A stretch of 64,000 bases of DNA from Pseudomonas mandelii (GCF_006438925.1 NZ_RCZA01000003.1:348241-412240); one strand, 5' to 3'; counted from the stretch's first letter, positions 38,807 through 49,164 are shown. Notes: generated by a model not told the origin, from the letters alone. Numbers and translations are program-made.

Positions 38807-39486
38807 GTAAGGCTCCGGGTCACGGCGGACAACAGCTGTTCTTCATCCAGCCACCGCAGGCTGCGACCTTTGAATTGCAACACGCCACGGGTGTATTTGG
38901 CGCTGGCCTGGGTGCCGGAGCGGGACGCCGCCTCGAGGATGCTTTCGTCGATGGCGTGAATCCCGTCCACTTCATCCACCGGTACCACCACCGGTCCGCC
39001 GTGAGCGGCAATGATCAGCATTCGCGGCATGACCCGCGCGCCGGACGCCACGCGGCTGGCGCCGTCGAGCCCGAGCAATTCCACCAGCGACAGGCACGCC
39101 ACCAACGCGCCGCGCACATTCGCCACACCGAGCAAGGCCCGGGAGCGTTGGTGCGGCAGGGAATGAATCGCTTGCAGCGGCGCCACCTCCACCAGACTGC
39201 GAGTGGCCAGGGCCAGCCATTCTTCGCCCAGGCGGAACATCAGCAGCGAACGGGTCTTCACCTCGCTCTCGACCGTCCTGGAGACTTGCCCTCGGTCTTC
39301 CTGCTGTAACGCGTAGCGGTCGAGCAAGCGCGTAGCCGCCGCCGAATACACCGCGCAATTGCGGCAGTGAATGTGATCGCTCAGTAGCGGGCAGGACTTG
39401 TCGCCGTGGATACCGATGCGGTTCCAGCAGTCGTCGATGGCCTGGGCATCTTCATGGGTGAGGCTAAAGGTGTCGGCGGCGTTCAT
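38803..39486 (-). CDS. wspD: CheW-like scaffold protein WspD
   Basis: A 227-residue protein. The N-terminal extension holds a Cys-rich stretch (CPLLSDHIHCRNC, near residues 37-50) and is followed by a CheW domain (residues about 80-225, with LGVANVRGALVACLSL). WspD couples the receptor to the kinase. Coupled to wspC and wspE by four-base overlaps. The Cys/His cluster resembles a metal site and is not a usual CheW feature. Confidence 0.93.
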   Translation of the reverse strand: MNAADTFSLTHEDAQAIDDCWNRIGIHGDKSCPLLSDHIHCRNCAVYSAAATRLLDRYALQQEDRGQVSRTVESEVKTRSLLMFRLGEEWLALATRSLVEVAPLQAIHSLPHQRSRALLGVANVRGALVACLSLVELLGLDGASRVASGARVMPRMLIIAAHGGPVVVPVDEVDGIHAIDESILEAASRSGTQASAKYTRGVLQFKGRSLRWLDEEQLLSAVTRSLT

Positions 39487-40754
39487 CGGTTACGCTCACT
39501 GTCAGCGGCGCGCTCGCTGCGGGCGGCGCGGTCCTGCAATCGTCTGGCTCCCGCCGTGTCGCCCAAGGATTGCAGCAACGCCGCCAGGTGCATCAACGCG
39601 TCGGGATGTTGCGGGTCGAGGTACAACGCCTTGCGATAAAAACCCTGAGCCTCAAGGACTCTGCCGGCGACATCGCTGAGCAAGCCCAGCCAGTAGAAGA
39701 CTTGGGCCACGGGTTCATGACTGCGCAAATAGCTCTCGCACGCGGCGCGGGCCTCGGCACTTTTGCCTTCGTTGGCCAGCGCGGCGATGTTCGCCAGCAG
39801 CGCGGCGGTGTCCGGGTTGGCGACTTTCGTCACGACAGGTAGCGGCGCTACCGTTGCGAAGGGCCGACTGAGAACGGGCGGCGGCGCCACGCTGCGCACC
39901 GGTTGGCGCACGGGCAGAAGCGTCGGCACGAACGTCGCAATGGGCGCAGGCTCTGGTGCGCTCTGACGACTGAACGCAAAGGACTGCGGGATGCCGATCG
40001 AACGCATGCCAAAACGGCCGAGCAAACTGCCCTCGGCCGGGCCGATAAACAGCACGCCATCCACATGGGTCAAACGCTTGAGCACTTCGAACACTTGCTG
40101 CTGGGTCGGCTGATCGAAATAGATCAGCAGATTGCGGCAAAACACAAAGTCATACGGCGGCTCGCTGGCCAGCAACGTCGGATCCAGCAGATTGCCGACC
40201 TGCAAACGCACTTGTTCAAGCACTCGCCCGCTGAGGCGATAGCCCTCACCTTCAGCGCTGAAATGCCGGTCGCGAAAGGCGATGTCCTGACCCCGGAACG
40301 AATTCTTGCCGTACAGCGCGCGCCGGGCTTTTTCCACCGACAACGGGCTGACGTCCATGCCTTCGACCTTGAACTGGTGCGGCTGTAACCCGGCATCGAG
40401 CAACGCCATGGCGATGGAATACGGCTCTTCACCAGTGGAACACGGCAGGCTGAGAATCCGCAGCGCGCGCATGTTGTTGATGTCGCTCAGGCGTTTGGTG
40501 GCCAGTTTCGCCAACGTGGCGAAGGATTCCGGGTAACGGAAAAACCAGGTCTCGGGAACAATCACTGCTTCGATCAGCGCCTGCTGCTCGTCCTGCGAAC
40601 CCTGCAAGGTGTGCCAGTACTCATCGGCCGTCAGCGCCTTGGACGCCGTGCTGCGCTGGCGCACCGCACGCTCGATGATCGCAGGCCCCACCGAGGTCAC
40701 GTCGAGACCGATGCGCTCTTTGAGGAAATCGAAAAACCGTTGATCACTGCTCAT
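39483..40754 (-). CDS. wspC: Chemoreceptor methyltransferase WspC (CheR with TPR)
   Basis: A 423-residue CheR-type enzyme that methylates glutamates of WspA using SAM. The N-terminal CheR helical domain and the SAM site (LSLPCSTGEEPYSIAM) are followed by FVFCRNLLIYFD. A Pro-rich linker leads to a C-terminal TPR region (FYWLGLLSDVAGRVLEAQGF...PQHPDALMHLAALLQSLG). The TPR part is typical of WspC and probably binds a partner. Confidence 0.95.
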   Translation of the reverse strand: MSSDQRFFDFLKERIGLDVTSVGPAIIERAVRQRSTASKALTADEYWHTLQGSQDEQQALIEAVIVPETWFFRYPESFATLAKLATKRLSDINNMRALRILSLPCSTGEEPYSIAMALLDAGLQPHQFKVEGMDVSPLSVEKARRALYGKNSFRGQDIAFRDRHFSAEGEGYRLSGRVLEQVRLQVGNLLDPTLLASEPPYDFVFCRNLLIYFDQPTQQQVFEVLKRLTHVDGVLFIGPAEGSLLGRFGMRSIGIPQSFAFSRQSAPEPAPIATFVPTLLPVRQPVRSVAPPPVLSRPFATVAPLPVVTKVANPDTAALLANIAALANEGKSAEARAACESYLRSHEPVAQVFYWLGLLSDVAGRVLEAQGFYRKALYLDPQHPDALMHLAALLQSLGDTAGARRLQDRAARSERAADSERNR

Positions 40755-41287
40755 GGCCGCTCCTCAAGCAGCGCCAGGTTCAGAGGCTGCGACGGAAACA
40801 GCAGCGCGCGAACCTGATCGTCGAGTAAGTCGGCGACCCGCACCCATTGCAGCAAACCCTGGGCATCTTCACGCACCGGCCCGAGGTATGGCGCCTGACG
40901 ATTGTCGAGGCCATAGGGCTGAAAATCCGCCGGGTTGCAGCGCAAGGTATCGGTGGCCTGCTCCAGAATCAGCCCGAGCAATTGCGCTTCAACGGTTTCA
41001 TCCGGACGGTAATGGACCAGCACCAAGCGGGTGCTGGTGCGGGCCTGGGCCGGTTGGCCGAACGTCAGCGCACTGAGGTCGATCACCGGCACCACCGCGC
41101 CGCGGTAGGCGAACACCCCGGCCACCCAGTCCGGCGCGCGAGGAATCGGTTTCAACGGCAGACGCGGCAGCACTTCCGCCACCTCAATGGCCTGCAGGGC
41201 ATAGCGCTCATTGCCGATGCGGAACACCAGAAACAATGATTGCAGCGCCGGCTTCACGGCGATGCGTTTGGCCGTGGGTTCGCTCAT
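40751..41287 (-). CDS. wspB: CheW-like scaffold protein WspB
   Basis: A 178-residue single CheW domain (FRIGNERYALQAIEVAEVLPR and VAGVFAYRGAVVPVIDL). Together with WspD it links WspA to WspE. Its ATG overlaps the wspA stop by one base, and its stop overlaps wspC by four. Confidence 0.94.
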   Translation of the reverse strand: MSEPTAKRIAVKPALQSLFLVFRIGNERYALQAIEVAEVLPRLPLKPIPRAPDWVAGVFAYRGAVVPVIDLSALTFGQPAQARTSTRLVLVHYRPDETVEAQLLGLILEQATDTLRCNPADFQPYGLDNRQAPYLGPVREDAQGLLQWVRVADLLDDQVRALLFPSQPLNLALLEERP

Positions 41288-42909
41288 CAGACTTTGAATC
41301 GCGAAACGCCGCTGCGCAGCCCTACGGCCACCTGGCTCAGTTCGTCGATGGCGAAACTGGCCTGGCGCAGGGACTCGACGGTCTGGCTGCTGGCATCGCC
41401 CAACTGCACCAGCGCGTGGTTGATCTGCTCCGCGCCCGTGGCCTGGGCCTGCATGCCTTCGTTGACCATCAACACCCGCGGCGCCAATGCCTGAACCTGA
41501 TGGATGATCTGCGACAACTGCTCGCCGACTTGCTGCACCTCGGACATGCCGCGGCGCACTTCTTCGGAGAACTTGTCCATGCCCATGACCCCGGCCGACA
41601 CCGCCGACTGGATCTCGCGCACCATCTGCTCGATGTCGTACGTGGCGACGGCGGTCTGGTCCGCCAGACGCCGCACTTCGGTGGCGACCACGGCAAAACC
41701 GCGGCCGTACTCACCGGCCTTTTCGGCCTCAATCGCCGCGTTGAGCGACAGCAGATTGGTCTGGTCGGCGACCTTGACGATGGTCACCACCACCTGATTG
41801 ATGTTGCCGGCCTTCTCATTGAGGATCGCCAGTTTGGCGTTGACCAGATCAGCCGCGCCCATCACTGAGTGCATGGTCTCTTCCATCCGCGCCAGGCCTT
41901 GCTGCCCGGAACCGGCGAGCACCGAGGCCTGATCGGCGGCGGTGGAGACTTCGGTCATCGTGCGCACCAGATCCCGCGAAGTGGCCGCAATCTCACGGGA
42001 CGTTGCGCCGATTTCGGTGGTGGTGGCGGCGGTTTCGGTGGCGGTCGCTTGCTGTTGCTTGGAGGTGGCAGCGATCTCGGTCACCGAGGTGGTGACCTGC
42101 ACCGAGGAACGCTGGGCCTGGGACACCAGGGACGTCAGCTCGGTCATCATGTCGTTGAAGCCGGTTTCGACGGCGCCAAATTCGTCCTTGCGTTCCAGGT
42201 TCAGGCGGTTGCTGAGATCACCGGCGCGCATGACTTCGAGAATTTCGACGATCCGGTTCATCGGCGCCATGATTGCGCGCATCAACAGCAGACCGCAGAG
42301 GCCGGCGGCCAGCACCGCGATCAGCAGGGAGATGCCCATGATGACTTTCGCGGTGTCCACGGCGTCATCGATGTTCGCGATTTCCTGGTCGGCCAGCGTT
42401 TTATTTTCGCGGATGATGTCATTGAGCTTCATTCGACCGGCGGTCCAGGCCGGGGTCAGTTGCTCGTTGAACATCTTGATGGCTTCGGCTTCCTGATTGC
42501 GTTTATGCAAATCGAGCACGGCAGCCAGGGCCTTGTTGTAATTGTCATAGCGCTTTTCAAAGTCGGCGTACTCGACCTTGTCTTCATCCGTGGTGATGGT
42601 GCCGCGATAGTTATTCATCTGCTCGTGCAGATGCACCTCAAAGGATTTGAAGTCTGCGGCATCTTCAGTGCTGATGCCCTGCCCTTCCCTAAAACCAAGC
42701 ATTTCCTGGGTCAGGATGAAACTGTCGACCCAGGCACCACGAATCATGGCGCTGTAATACACCCCAGGCAGCGCGTCTTCACGAACGCTGGCTTCGCTGG
42801 TTTCAATCTTCAACAGCCGGGAATACGAGACGACGACCATCAGCAGCATGATGGCGATAATCACCGCAAAGCTCGCCAAGATGCGTTGGCGCAACGTCCA
42901 GTTCTTCAC
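41287..42909 (-). CDS. wspA: Methyl-accepting receptor WspA
   Basis: A 540-residue surface-sensing chemoreceptor-like protein. First membrane helix at about residues 10-32, a periplasmic four-helix domain, a second helix near 190-210, a HAMP domain (LMRAIMAPMNRIVEILEV), then the long coiled-coil signalling domain with the tip sequence LSLNAAIEAEKAGEYGRGFAVVA. The GTG at 42909, preceded by GAGG at a good distance, gives the family N-terminus VKNWTLRQR; the ATG-like upstream alternative adds only eight residues. First gene of the wspABCDEFR operon. Confidence 0.95.
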   Translation of the reverse strand: MKNWTLRQRILASFAVIIAIMLLMVVVSYSRLLKIETSEASVREDALPGVYYSAMIRGAWVDSFILTQEMLGFREGQGISTEDAADFKSFEVHLHEQMNNYRGTITTDEDKVEYADFEKRYDNYNKALAAVLDLHKRNQEAEAIKMFNEQLTPAWTAGRMKLNDIIRENKTLADQEIANIDDAVDTAKVIMGISLLIAVLAAGLCGLLLMRAIMAPMNRIVEILEVMRAGDLSNRLNLERKDEFGAVETGFNDMMTELTSLVSQAQRSSVQVTTSVTEIAATSKQQQATATETAATTTEIGATSREIAATSRDLVRTMTEVSTAADQASVLAGSGQQGLARMEETMHSVMGAADLVNAKLAILNEKAGNINQVVVTIVKVADQTNLLSLNAAIEAEKAGEYGRGFAVVATEVRRLADQTAVATYDIEQMVREIQSAVSAGVMGMDKFSEEVRRGMSEVQQVGEQLSQIIHQVQALAPRVLMVNEGMQAQATGAEQINHALVQLGDASSQTVESLRQASFAIDELSQVAVGLRSGVSRFKV

Positions 42910-43049
42910 AGTCAGTCCTCGGGTGCGGTTCAAATGCTGCGGAGTATAGCCGAGGGCTGTGTTTCATCTATAAGACTGTTGCCAGGGGTAAATCGGAAGA
43001 AACGGGTCGTGGAATGACAATAAAATCTGTGGTGCTGCTGAAAATGCCA

Positions 43050-43127
43050 TCGCGAGCAGGCTCGCTCCCACACTCGACCGAGTTATCCAAACGGACACGA
43101 TCTATGTGGGAGCGAGCCTGCTCGCGA
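43050..43127. repeat. REP pair (BIME)
   Basis: Inverted REP pair upstream of wspA, between it and the DUF533 gene; the wspA promoter should lie between it and 42909. Confidence 0.9.
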
Positions 43128-43219
43128 AGAACGATGACGCGGATTAACTGACTGCACACCGACTCCAGTGGATCGAGGTTACCCAGAGCCCTCTCGGAAC
43201 GCGCTTTTTTAAACAACGC

Positions 43220-43942
43220 TTAGATAGAAGCCTGGCGAACTTGCTTCTCCAACTCAGCCTTCAACCCCGGCTCAAGCTTCAACTGACGCGCCAGTTCATC
43301 CAGGTAGGACTTCTCCATGAAGCTCTCCTCATCCACCAGCATCACGCTGGCGATGTACATCTCGGCAGCCATTTCCGGCGTGCTGGCAGCGCGGGCGACT
43401 TCTGTCGGGTCGAGCGGCTTGCTGAGTTCGGCATGCAGCCACTGTTGCAATTCCTGATCGTTGTCGAGTTTGGTGAATTCGCCTTCTATCAATGCACGCT
43501 CGCGTTCATCAACGTGGCCATCGGCTTTGGCCGCCGCAACCAGCGCCTTGAGTATTGCCTGGCTATGTAATTCGACTTGCGCTGGAGGCAGACGGTCGAG
43601 TGTTTGCGGCTCAGTCTTCGGCGCAGTGCCCTGCTGGGCCTGCCAATTACCGTAGGCCTTGTAGGCAATGACGCCGAGCGCCGCGAGGCCGCCGTAGATG
43701 GCGACTTTGCCGCCGACGTTGCGCGCCTTTTTGCTGCCGAGCAACAGGCCCATGGCACCTGCCGCCAACGCACCGCCGCCTGCGCCCGAAAGCAGGCTGC
43801 CGAGGCCGCCCGAACCGCCGCTGCCGCCGAGCAATCCGCCTAAACCACCGCCGGAGGTCTTGTTTTGTGAGCCGCCGGCCTTGTTCTGCAACATGTCCTG
43901 ACCGGACTTGAGTAGCTGATCGAGCAATCCACGCGTGTTCAT
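43220..43942 (-). CDS. DUF533 (YebE-like) membrane protein
   Basis: A 240-residue protein. A Gly/Ser-rich low-complexity stretch (residues 30-65) leads to a membrane segment (KVAIYGGLAALGVIAYKAYG). The C-terminal half is a helical TerB-like domain (ALVAAAKADGHVDERERALIEGEF), the DUF533 hallmark; DGHVDERE resembles a metal-binding loop. Biological role unknown. Transcribed alone and divergent from the LysR gene. Confidence 0.88.
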   Translation of the reverse strand: MNTRGLLDQLLKSGQDMLQNKAGGSQNKTSGGGLGGLLGGSGGSGGLGSLLSGAGGGALAAGAMGLLLGSKKARNVGGKVAIYGGLAALGVIAYKAYGNWQAQQGTAPKTEPQTLDRLPPAQVELHSQAILKALVAAAKADGHVDERERALIEGEFTKLDNDQELQQWLHAELSKPLDPTEVARAASTPEMAAEMYIASVMLVDEESFMEKSYLDELARQLKLEPGLKAELEKQVRQASI

Positions 43943-44129
43943 TTTCCGCCTCCAAAAAAGGGGTTAACCGGATCAATAAGGCCACCAGCCTAGATCGAAA
44001 GTGCCCGGCATTCGGGGGCGAGAGTGCTTCGAGATGTTGCGCAGCACCGTTCATCTGACCACGACCCTTCAGAAAAATAGATATACACTCAAGCAAATCT
44101 ATAAAAACCGCCCACCGGGTACTTTCTCC

Positions 44130-45044
44130 ATGATGACCTTGCGTCAGATCCGTCACTTCATCGCCGTGGCCGAGACCGGCTCAATCTCCGCCGCCGCGCA
44201 AACCGCGTTCATTTCTCAGTCCACCTTGACCCTGGCCATCCAGCAACTGGAGCAGGAAATCGGCGTCGGCCTGTTCAACCGTCACGCCAAGGGCATGACG
44301 TTGACCCACCAGGGCCACCAATTCCTACGCCAGGCGCACCTGATTCTGGCGACGGTGGACAACGCCAAACGCAGCCTGCAACAGAGCACCGATCAGGTCG
44401 CCGGGCAGTTGATCATCGGTGTGACCAGCCTGGTGGCCGGTTATTACCTTGCGGATCTACTCACCCGTTTCCAGCGCGCCTACCCCAACGTCGAGATCCG
44501 GGTGATGGAAGATGAGCGCCCTTACATCGAGCATTTGCTGGTCAGCGGCGAGATCGATGTTGGCGTGCTGATCCTCTCCAACCTCGAAGACCGCCACGCC
44601 TTGCAGACCGAAGTGCTGACCCACTCGCCGCATCGGTTATGGCTGCCAGCCCAGCATCCGCTGCTGGAACACGACAGCATCAACCTCGCCGACGTGGCCC
44701 GCGAACCGTTGATTCAACTGAACGTCGATGAAATGGATCGCAATGCGCAACGCATGTGGTCGGCGGCCTCGCTGCAGCCGCGCATCACCTTGAGAACGGC
44801 GTCGACGGAAGCGGTGCGAAGCCTGGTGGCAGCGGGATTGGGCGTGTCGATCCAGCCCGACATGACTTATCGCCCATGGTCACTGGAGGGCGACATCATC
44901 GAAGCGCGCCCGATTGCCGACCTTAGTCAAACCCTCGATGTCGGCCTGGCCTGGCGTCGCGGCACCGCGCGCCCAGCATTGGTGGACCCGTTCCTGACCG
45001 TCGCCCGCGAGCAGCCCCACGGCGGGCGCAAGCCATCTATTTAA
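44130..45044 (+). CDS. LysR-family transcriptional regulator
   Basis: A 304-residue regulator with the N-terminal winged HTH (LRQIRHFIAVAETGSISAAAQ, residues 4-24) and a type-2 periplasmic-binding-like effector domain. The start at 44130 (MMTLRQIRHF) is chosen over the longer upstream frame. It lies directly upstream of the aldehyde dehydrogenase and polyamine-transporter genes on the same strand and probably controls them; the inducer is not evident. Same-strand order rather than divergence is less common for LysR regulators of a neighbouring operon. Confidence 0.9.
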   Translation: MMTLRQIRHFIAVAETGSISAAAQTAFISQSTLTLAIQQLEQEIGVGLFNRHAKGMTLTHQGHQFLRQAHLILATVDNAKRSLQQSTDQVAGQLIIGVTSLVAGYYLADLLTRFQRAYPNVEIRVMEDERPYIEHLLVSGEIDVGVLILSNLEDRHALQTEVLTHSPHRLWLPAQHPLLEHDSINLADVAREPLIQLNVDEMDRNAQRMWSAASLQPRITLRTASTEAVRSLVAAGLGVSIQPDMTYRPWSLEGDIIEARPIADLSQTLDVGLAWRRGTARPALVDPFLTVAREQPHGGRKPSI

Positions 45045-45144
45045 TCGAACGCCACCTTCAGTATTTAGTATTTGTCGACCTCGGGTGCGGCGCCTAGTCT
45101 TGGTACATCTATAAGACGGCCCGGCCCCAGTCACAGGGAGCAGC

Positions 45145-46632
45145 ATGGCCACACAAGAAAAGAGAACCCGAAAAATGGCTGGTGCACAGACCCCGTTGTT
45201 CACCGCGTTGTTGATCGATGGCGAATTGGTCGCGGGCCAGGGGTTTGTCGAACCGATCCTCAACCCGGCCACCGGGGAAGTGCTGACTCACATCGCCGAA
45301 GCCAGCACCGAACAAGTCGAAGCCGCGATCCTCGCCGCCCACCGCGCCTTTGCCGATTGGTCGCGGACCACACCGCAACAACGCTCGAACCTGTTGCTGG
45401 ACATCGCCAACGCGATCGAAAAACAAGCCGACCTCCTCGCCCGTCTCGAATCGCTGAACTGCGGCAAGCCGTTGCACTTGGCGCGTCAGGATGACTTGAG
45501 TGCCACAGTCGATGTGTTCCGTTTCTTTGCTGGCGCCGTGCGCTGTCAGACGGGCCAGCTCAGCGGCGAATACCTGCCGGGCTACACCAGCATGGTTCGC
45601 CGCGATCCGATTGGCGTGGTCGCCTCGATTGCGCCGTGGAATTACCCGATCATGATGGCCGCGTGGAAAATCGCCCCGGCCCTGGCGGCCGGCAACACAC
45701 TGGTGTTCAAGCCGTCCGAACACACGCCGCTGTCGATTCTGGCCCTGGCGCCCGCGCTGGCCGAGATTCTGCCGCGCGGTGTGATCAACATCATTTGCGG
45801 TGGCGGTGAAGGCGTCGGCAGTCACTTGGTCAGTCATCCCAAAGTGCGCATGGTGTCGCTGACCGGCGATATCGTCACCGGGCAAAAAATCCTGCAAGCC
45901 GCGGCGAAAACCCTGAAGCGCACTCACCTCGAACTCGGCGGCAAGGCCCCGGTGATCGTTTGCAACGATGCGGACATTCAAGCCGTGGTCGAAGGCGTGC
46001 GCACTTACGGCTATTACAACGCCGGCCAGGATTGCACCGCGGCCTGCCGAATTTATGCACAGGCCGGGATTCATGATCGCTTGGTGGCCGAACTCGGCGC
46101 AGCGGTCAGCAGCCTGCGGTTCGCCGGCAAGCGCGACGCCGACAACGAGATCGGCCCGCTGATCAGCACCCGCCAGCGTGATCGCGTGGCCAGTTTCGTC
46201 GAGCGTGCCCTCGGCCAGCCGCACATCGAACGGGTGACCGGCGCGGCGGTGCATTCCGGTGCCGGCTTCTATTACCAGCCGACGTTGCTGGCCGGTTGTA
46301 AGCAGACCGACGAGATCGTCCAGCGCGAAGTGTTCGGGCCGGTGGTCACCGTGACCCGTTTCGATCAGCTCGAACAAGCCGTGGACTGGGCCAACGACTC
46401 GGAATACGGCCTCGCCTCCTCGGTCTGGACCCAGAACCTGGACAAGGCGATGCAGGTCGCGGCGCGCTTGCAGTACGGCTGCACCTGGATCAACAGCCAT
46501 TTCATGCTGGTCAGCGAAATGCCCCACGGCGGCCTGAAGCGTTCGGGCTACGGCAAAGACTTATCCAGCGATTCGCTCCAGGACTACAGCGTGGTGCGGC
46601 ACATCATGGCCCGCCACGGACAGCATCTCTGA
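45145..46632 (+). CDS. Gamma-aminobutyraldehyde dehydrogenase-like ALDH (copy 1)
   Basis: A 495-residue NAD(P)-dependent aldehyde dehydrogenase. The general base Glu lies in [10 protein letters not shown] and the catalytic Cys in [23 protein letters not shown] and the GFVE...NPATGEVL opening place it with the putrescine-route enzymes that oxidise 4-aminobutyraldehyde to GABA. ATG 45145 follows GGGAG; the extra ten residues over ATG 45175 are optional. It precedes the polyamine-type ABC genes and is paralogous to the gene at 51108. Confidence 0.9.
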   Translation: MATQEKRTRKMAGAQTPLFTALLIDGELVAGQGFVEPILNPATGEVLTHIAEASTEQVEAAILAAHRAFADWSRTTPQQRSNLLLDIANAIEKQADLLARLESLNCGKPLHLARQDDLSATVDVFRFFAGAVRCQTGQLSGEYLPGYTSMVRRDPIGVVASIAPWNYPIMMAAWKIAPALAAGNTLVFKPSEHTPLSILALAPALAEILPRGVINIICGGGEGVGSHLVSHPKVRMVSLTGDIVTGQKILQAAAKTLKRTHLELGGKAPVIVCNDADIQAVVEGVRTYGYYNAGQDCTAACRIYAQAGIHDRLVAELGAAVSSLRFAGKRDADNEIGPLISTRQRDRVASFVERALGQPHIERVTGAAVHSGAGFYYQPTLLAGCKQTDEIVQREVFGPVVTVTRFDQLEQAVDWANDSEYGLASSVWTQNLDKAMQVAARLQYGCTWINSHFMLVSEMPHGGLKRSGYGKDLSSDSLQDYSVVRHIMARHGQHL

Positions 46633-46714
46633 CTACGCTTATAACAAGCCGCTAACGGCATGCTTCACCACGTTCAAAACTGCCCCGACCATAATTAAAG
46701 AAGAGGGAAACCCC

Positions 46715-47866
46715 ATGTTCGTGCACAAGACCGCACTGCTCAGTGCAATCACCACGGCGCTGCTGGCCAGTGCCAGTATCCAGGCCGCCGAACCGCTGAA
46801 AGCCGTCGGTGCCGGCGAAGGTCAGCTGGATATTGTGGCCTGGCCTGGCTACATCGAACGTGGCGAAAGCGACAAGGCCTACGACTGGGTCACCGGCTTC
46901 GAAAAGGAAACCGGCTGCAAGGTCAACGTCAAGACAGCCGCCACTTCCGATGAGATGGTCAGCCTGATGTCCAAGGGTGGTTATGACCTGGTGACTGCAT
47001 CCGGCGACGCCTCCCTGCGGTTGATCGCCGGCAAGCGTGTGCAGCCGATCAACACGGCGTTGATCCCGAACTGGAAGAACATTGACCCTCGCCTCAAGGA
47101 CGGCCCGTGGTACGTCGTCAATAAGCAAACCTACGGCACCCCGTACCAATGGGGCCCGAACGTGTTGATGTACAACACCAATATCTTCAAAACGGCGCCG
47201 GACAGCTGGAGCGTGGTGTTCGAAGAGCAAACCCTGCCGGACGGCAAGTCCAACAAGGGTCGGGTCCAGGCCTACGACGGCCCGATCTATATCGCCGATG
47301 CGGCGCTTTATCTCAAATCGAAACAGCCGGAGCTGGGCATCAAAGACCCGTACCAGCTCAACGAAGCGCAATACAAAGCGGCGCTGGACCTGCTTCGCAA
47401 GCAACAGCCCTTGATCCACCGCTACTGGCATGACGCAACGGTCCAGATGAGTGACGTCAAAAACGAAGGCGTCGCGGCGTCCAGCACCTGGGGCTACATG
47501 GTCAACGGCCTGGTGGCGGACAAGCAGCCGGTTGCCTCGGTCATTCCAAAAGAAGGTGCAACGGGTTGGGCCGACACCACCATGCTCCACGCCGAAGCCA
47601 AGCACCCCAACTGCGCCTACAAGTGGATGGACTGGTCGCTGCAACCCAAAGTCCAGGGTGACCTGGCGGCCTGGTTCGGTTCGCTGCCGTCGGTTCCGGC
47701 CGGGTGCAAGGAGAGCGAATTGCTCGGCGCCGAGGGTTGCAAAACCAATGGTTACGACCAATTCGAGAACCTGGCCTTCTGGAAAACCCCGCAGGCTGAA
47801 GGCGGCAAATTCGTGCCGTACAGCCGCTGGACCCAGGACTACATCGCGATCATGGGCGGCCGTTAA
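46715..47866 (+). CDS. Polyamine-type ABC transporter, periplasmic binding protein (YdcS-like)
   Basis: A 383-residue secreted binding protein. Sec signal peptide ending in QAAEPL near residue 22. The mature protein is of the spermidine/putrescine class (GQLDIVAWPGYIERG, YDLVTASGDASLRL, and later NCAYKWMDWSLQPKVQGDLA). With the next three genes it matches the E. coli ydcSTUV order, and two aldehyde dehydrogenases flank the set. Uptake of putrescine or a related amine is therefore likely; the exact ligand is inferred. Confidence 0.9.
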   Translation: MFVHKTALLSAITTALLASASIQAAEPLKAVGAGEGQLDIVAWPGYIERGESDKAYDWVTGFEKETGCKVNVKTAATSDEMVSLMSKGGYDLVTASGDASLRLIAGKRVQPINTALIPNWKNIDPRLKDGPWYVVNKQTYGTPYQWGPNVLMYNTNIFKTAPDSWSVVFEEQTLPDGKSNKGRVQAYDGPIYIADAALYLKSKQPELGIKDPYQLNEAQYKAALDLLRKQQPLIHRYWHDATVQMSDVKNEGVAASSTWGYMVNGLVADKQPVASVIPKEGATGWADTTMLHAEAKHPNCAYKWMDWSLQPKVQGDLAAWFGSLPSVPAGCKESELLGAEGCKTNGYDQFENLAFWKTPQAEGGKFVPYSRWTQDYIAIMGGR

Positions 47867-47890
47867 GCCCTCAAGCACGACACGGTCAAC

Positions 47891-48034
47891 TCCCTTCCCC
47901 CCTCTCCCCTGTGGGGCGGTCCGACGTTTCGGGAGGGCTGGGGTGAGGGGTGGTTTTTGACTCCGCCTCGACTCTTGGGAATGACCGACACCGCGGCCCT
48001 CACCCCCCGCCCTCTCCCGGAGGGAGAGGGCGCT
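47891..48034. repeat. CCCTCTCCC intergenic repeat
   Basis: CCCTTCCCCCCTCTCCCC, GGGGTGAGGGG, CCCTCACCCC and CCCTCTCCCGGAGGGAGAGGG form stacked inverted repeats, of the same type as at 34273-34448. It separates the binding-protein gene from the ATPase gene and could fold after the former. Confidence 0.75.
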
Positions 48035-48125
48035 AAAAGCAGGTCGCGTACACCGCAACGATTCAGATTTTCAGAAGTCCAGGCAAGGCCGCCGCGAGAC
48101 CCTCGCCTTTTTGGAGCACCGCACC

Positions 48126-49163
48126 ATGACGCTTGCAGTCCAGTTCACCAACGTTTCCCGTCAGTTCGGCGAAGTGAAGGCCGTTGACCGGGTTTCCATC
48201 GATATCCAGGACGGCGAGTTCTTTTCCATGCTGGGCCCTTCCGGTTCGGGCAAAACCACCTGTCTGCGCCTGATCGCCGGTTTCGAACAACCGAGTGCAG
48301 GCTCTATCCGTATTCATGGCGAAGAAGCCGCCGGGCTGCCGCCGTATCAGCGTGACGTGAACACCGTGTTCCAGGATTACGCGTTGTTCCCGCACATGAA
48401 CGTACTCGACAACGTCGCCTACGGTTTGAAAGTCAAAGGCGTCGGCAAAACCGAACGCCAGAGACGCGCCGAAGAAGCCCTCGACATGGTCGCCCTCGGC
48501 GGTTATGGCGAGCGCAAACCGGTGCAGCTGTCCGGCGGTCAGCGGCAGCGTGTGGCCCTGGCCCGCGCCCTGGTCAATCGGCCGCGAGTGCTGCTGCTCG
48601 ATGAACCGTTGGGCGCCCTCGATTTGAAGCTGCGCGAGCAAATGCAGGGTGAACTGAAGAAGCTGCAACGCCAGCTCGGCATCACCTTCATCTTCGTCAC
48701 CCACGACCAGACCGAAGCGCTGTCGATGTCGGATCGTGTGGCGGTGTTCAACAAGGGGCGCATCGAGCAGGTCGATACCCCGCGCAACCTCTACATGAAA
48801 CCGGCGACAACCTTTGTCGCCGAATTCGTCGGCACCTCCAACGTGATTCGCGGCGATCTGGCGAAACAATTGAGCGGCAATCCACAGCCGTTTTCGATTC
48901 GCCCGGAACATGTGCGTTTCGCCGAAGGGCCGCTGGCCAGCCATGAAATCGAAGTCAGCGGTTTGCTCCATGACATTCAGTACCAAGGCAGCGCCACGCG
49001 CTATGAACTGAAACTGGAAAACGGCCAGACCCTGAACATCAGCCAGGCCAACGTCCAGTGGCTGGACGTCAGCGCGCAACATCAGACCGGACAACGCATC
49101 AGCGCACGCTGGGCACGGGAAGCGATGATCCCGCTGCACGACAACGTTGTCGGCGGGGTGTGA
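48126..49163 (+). CDS. Polyamine ABC transporter ATP-binding protein (YdcT/PotA-like)
   Basis: A 345-residue importer ATPase. Walker A GPSGSGKTT, signature LSGGQRQRVALARAL, Walker B LLLDEPLGALDLKL, switch His in VTHDQTEAL. The C-terminal TOBE-like domain (IRPEHVRFAEG) fits the polyamine/thiamine class. Start at ATG 48126, after GGAG; a TTG 15 bases upstream is also in frame. The next gene begins one base after the stop. Confidence 0.94.
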   Translation: MTLAVQFTNVSRQFGEVKAVDRVSIDIQDGEFFSMLGPSGSGKTTCLRLIAGFEQPSAGSIRIHGEEAAGLPPYQRDVNTVFQDYALFPHMNVLDNVAYGLKVKGVGKTERQRRAEEALDMVALGGYGERKPVQLSGGQRQRVALARALVNRPRVLLLDEPLGALDLKLREQMQGELKKLQRQLGITFIFVTHDQTEALSMSDRVAVFNKGRIEQVDTPRNLYMKPATTFVAEFVGTSNVIRGDLAKQLSGNPQPFSIRPEHVRFAEGPLASHEIEVSGLLHDIQYQGSATRYELKLENGQTLNISQANVQWLDVSAQHQTGQRISARWAREAMIPLHDNVVGGV

Positions 49164-49164
49164 G

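Noticed and set aside
45044..45145. Sigma54 or clear LysR-box promoter before the first aldehyde dehydrogenase
   Set aside because: No GG-N10-GC element was found, and several T-N11-A matches are too weak to choose between.
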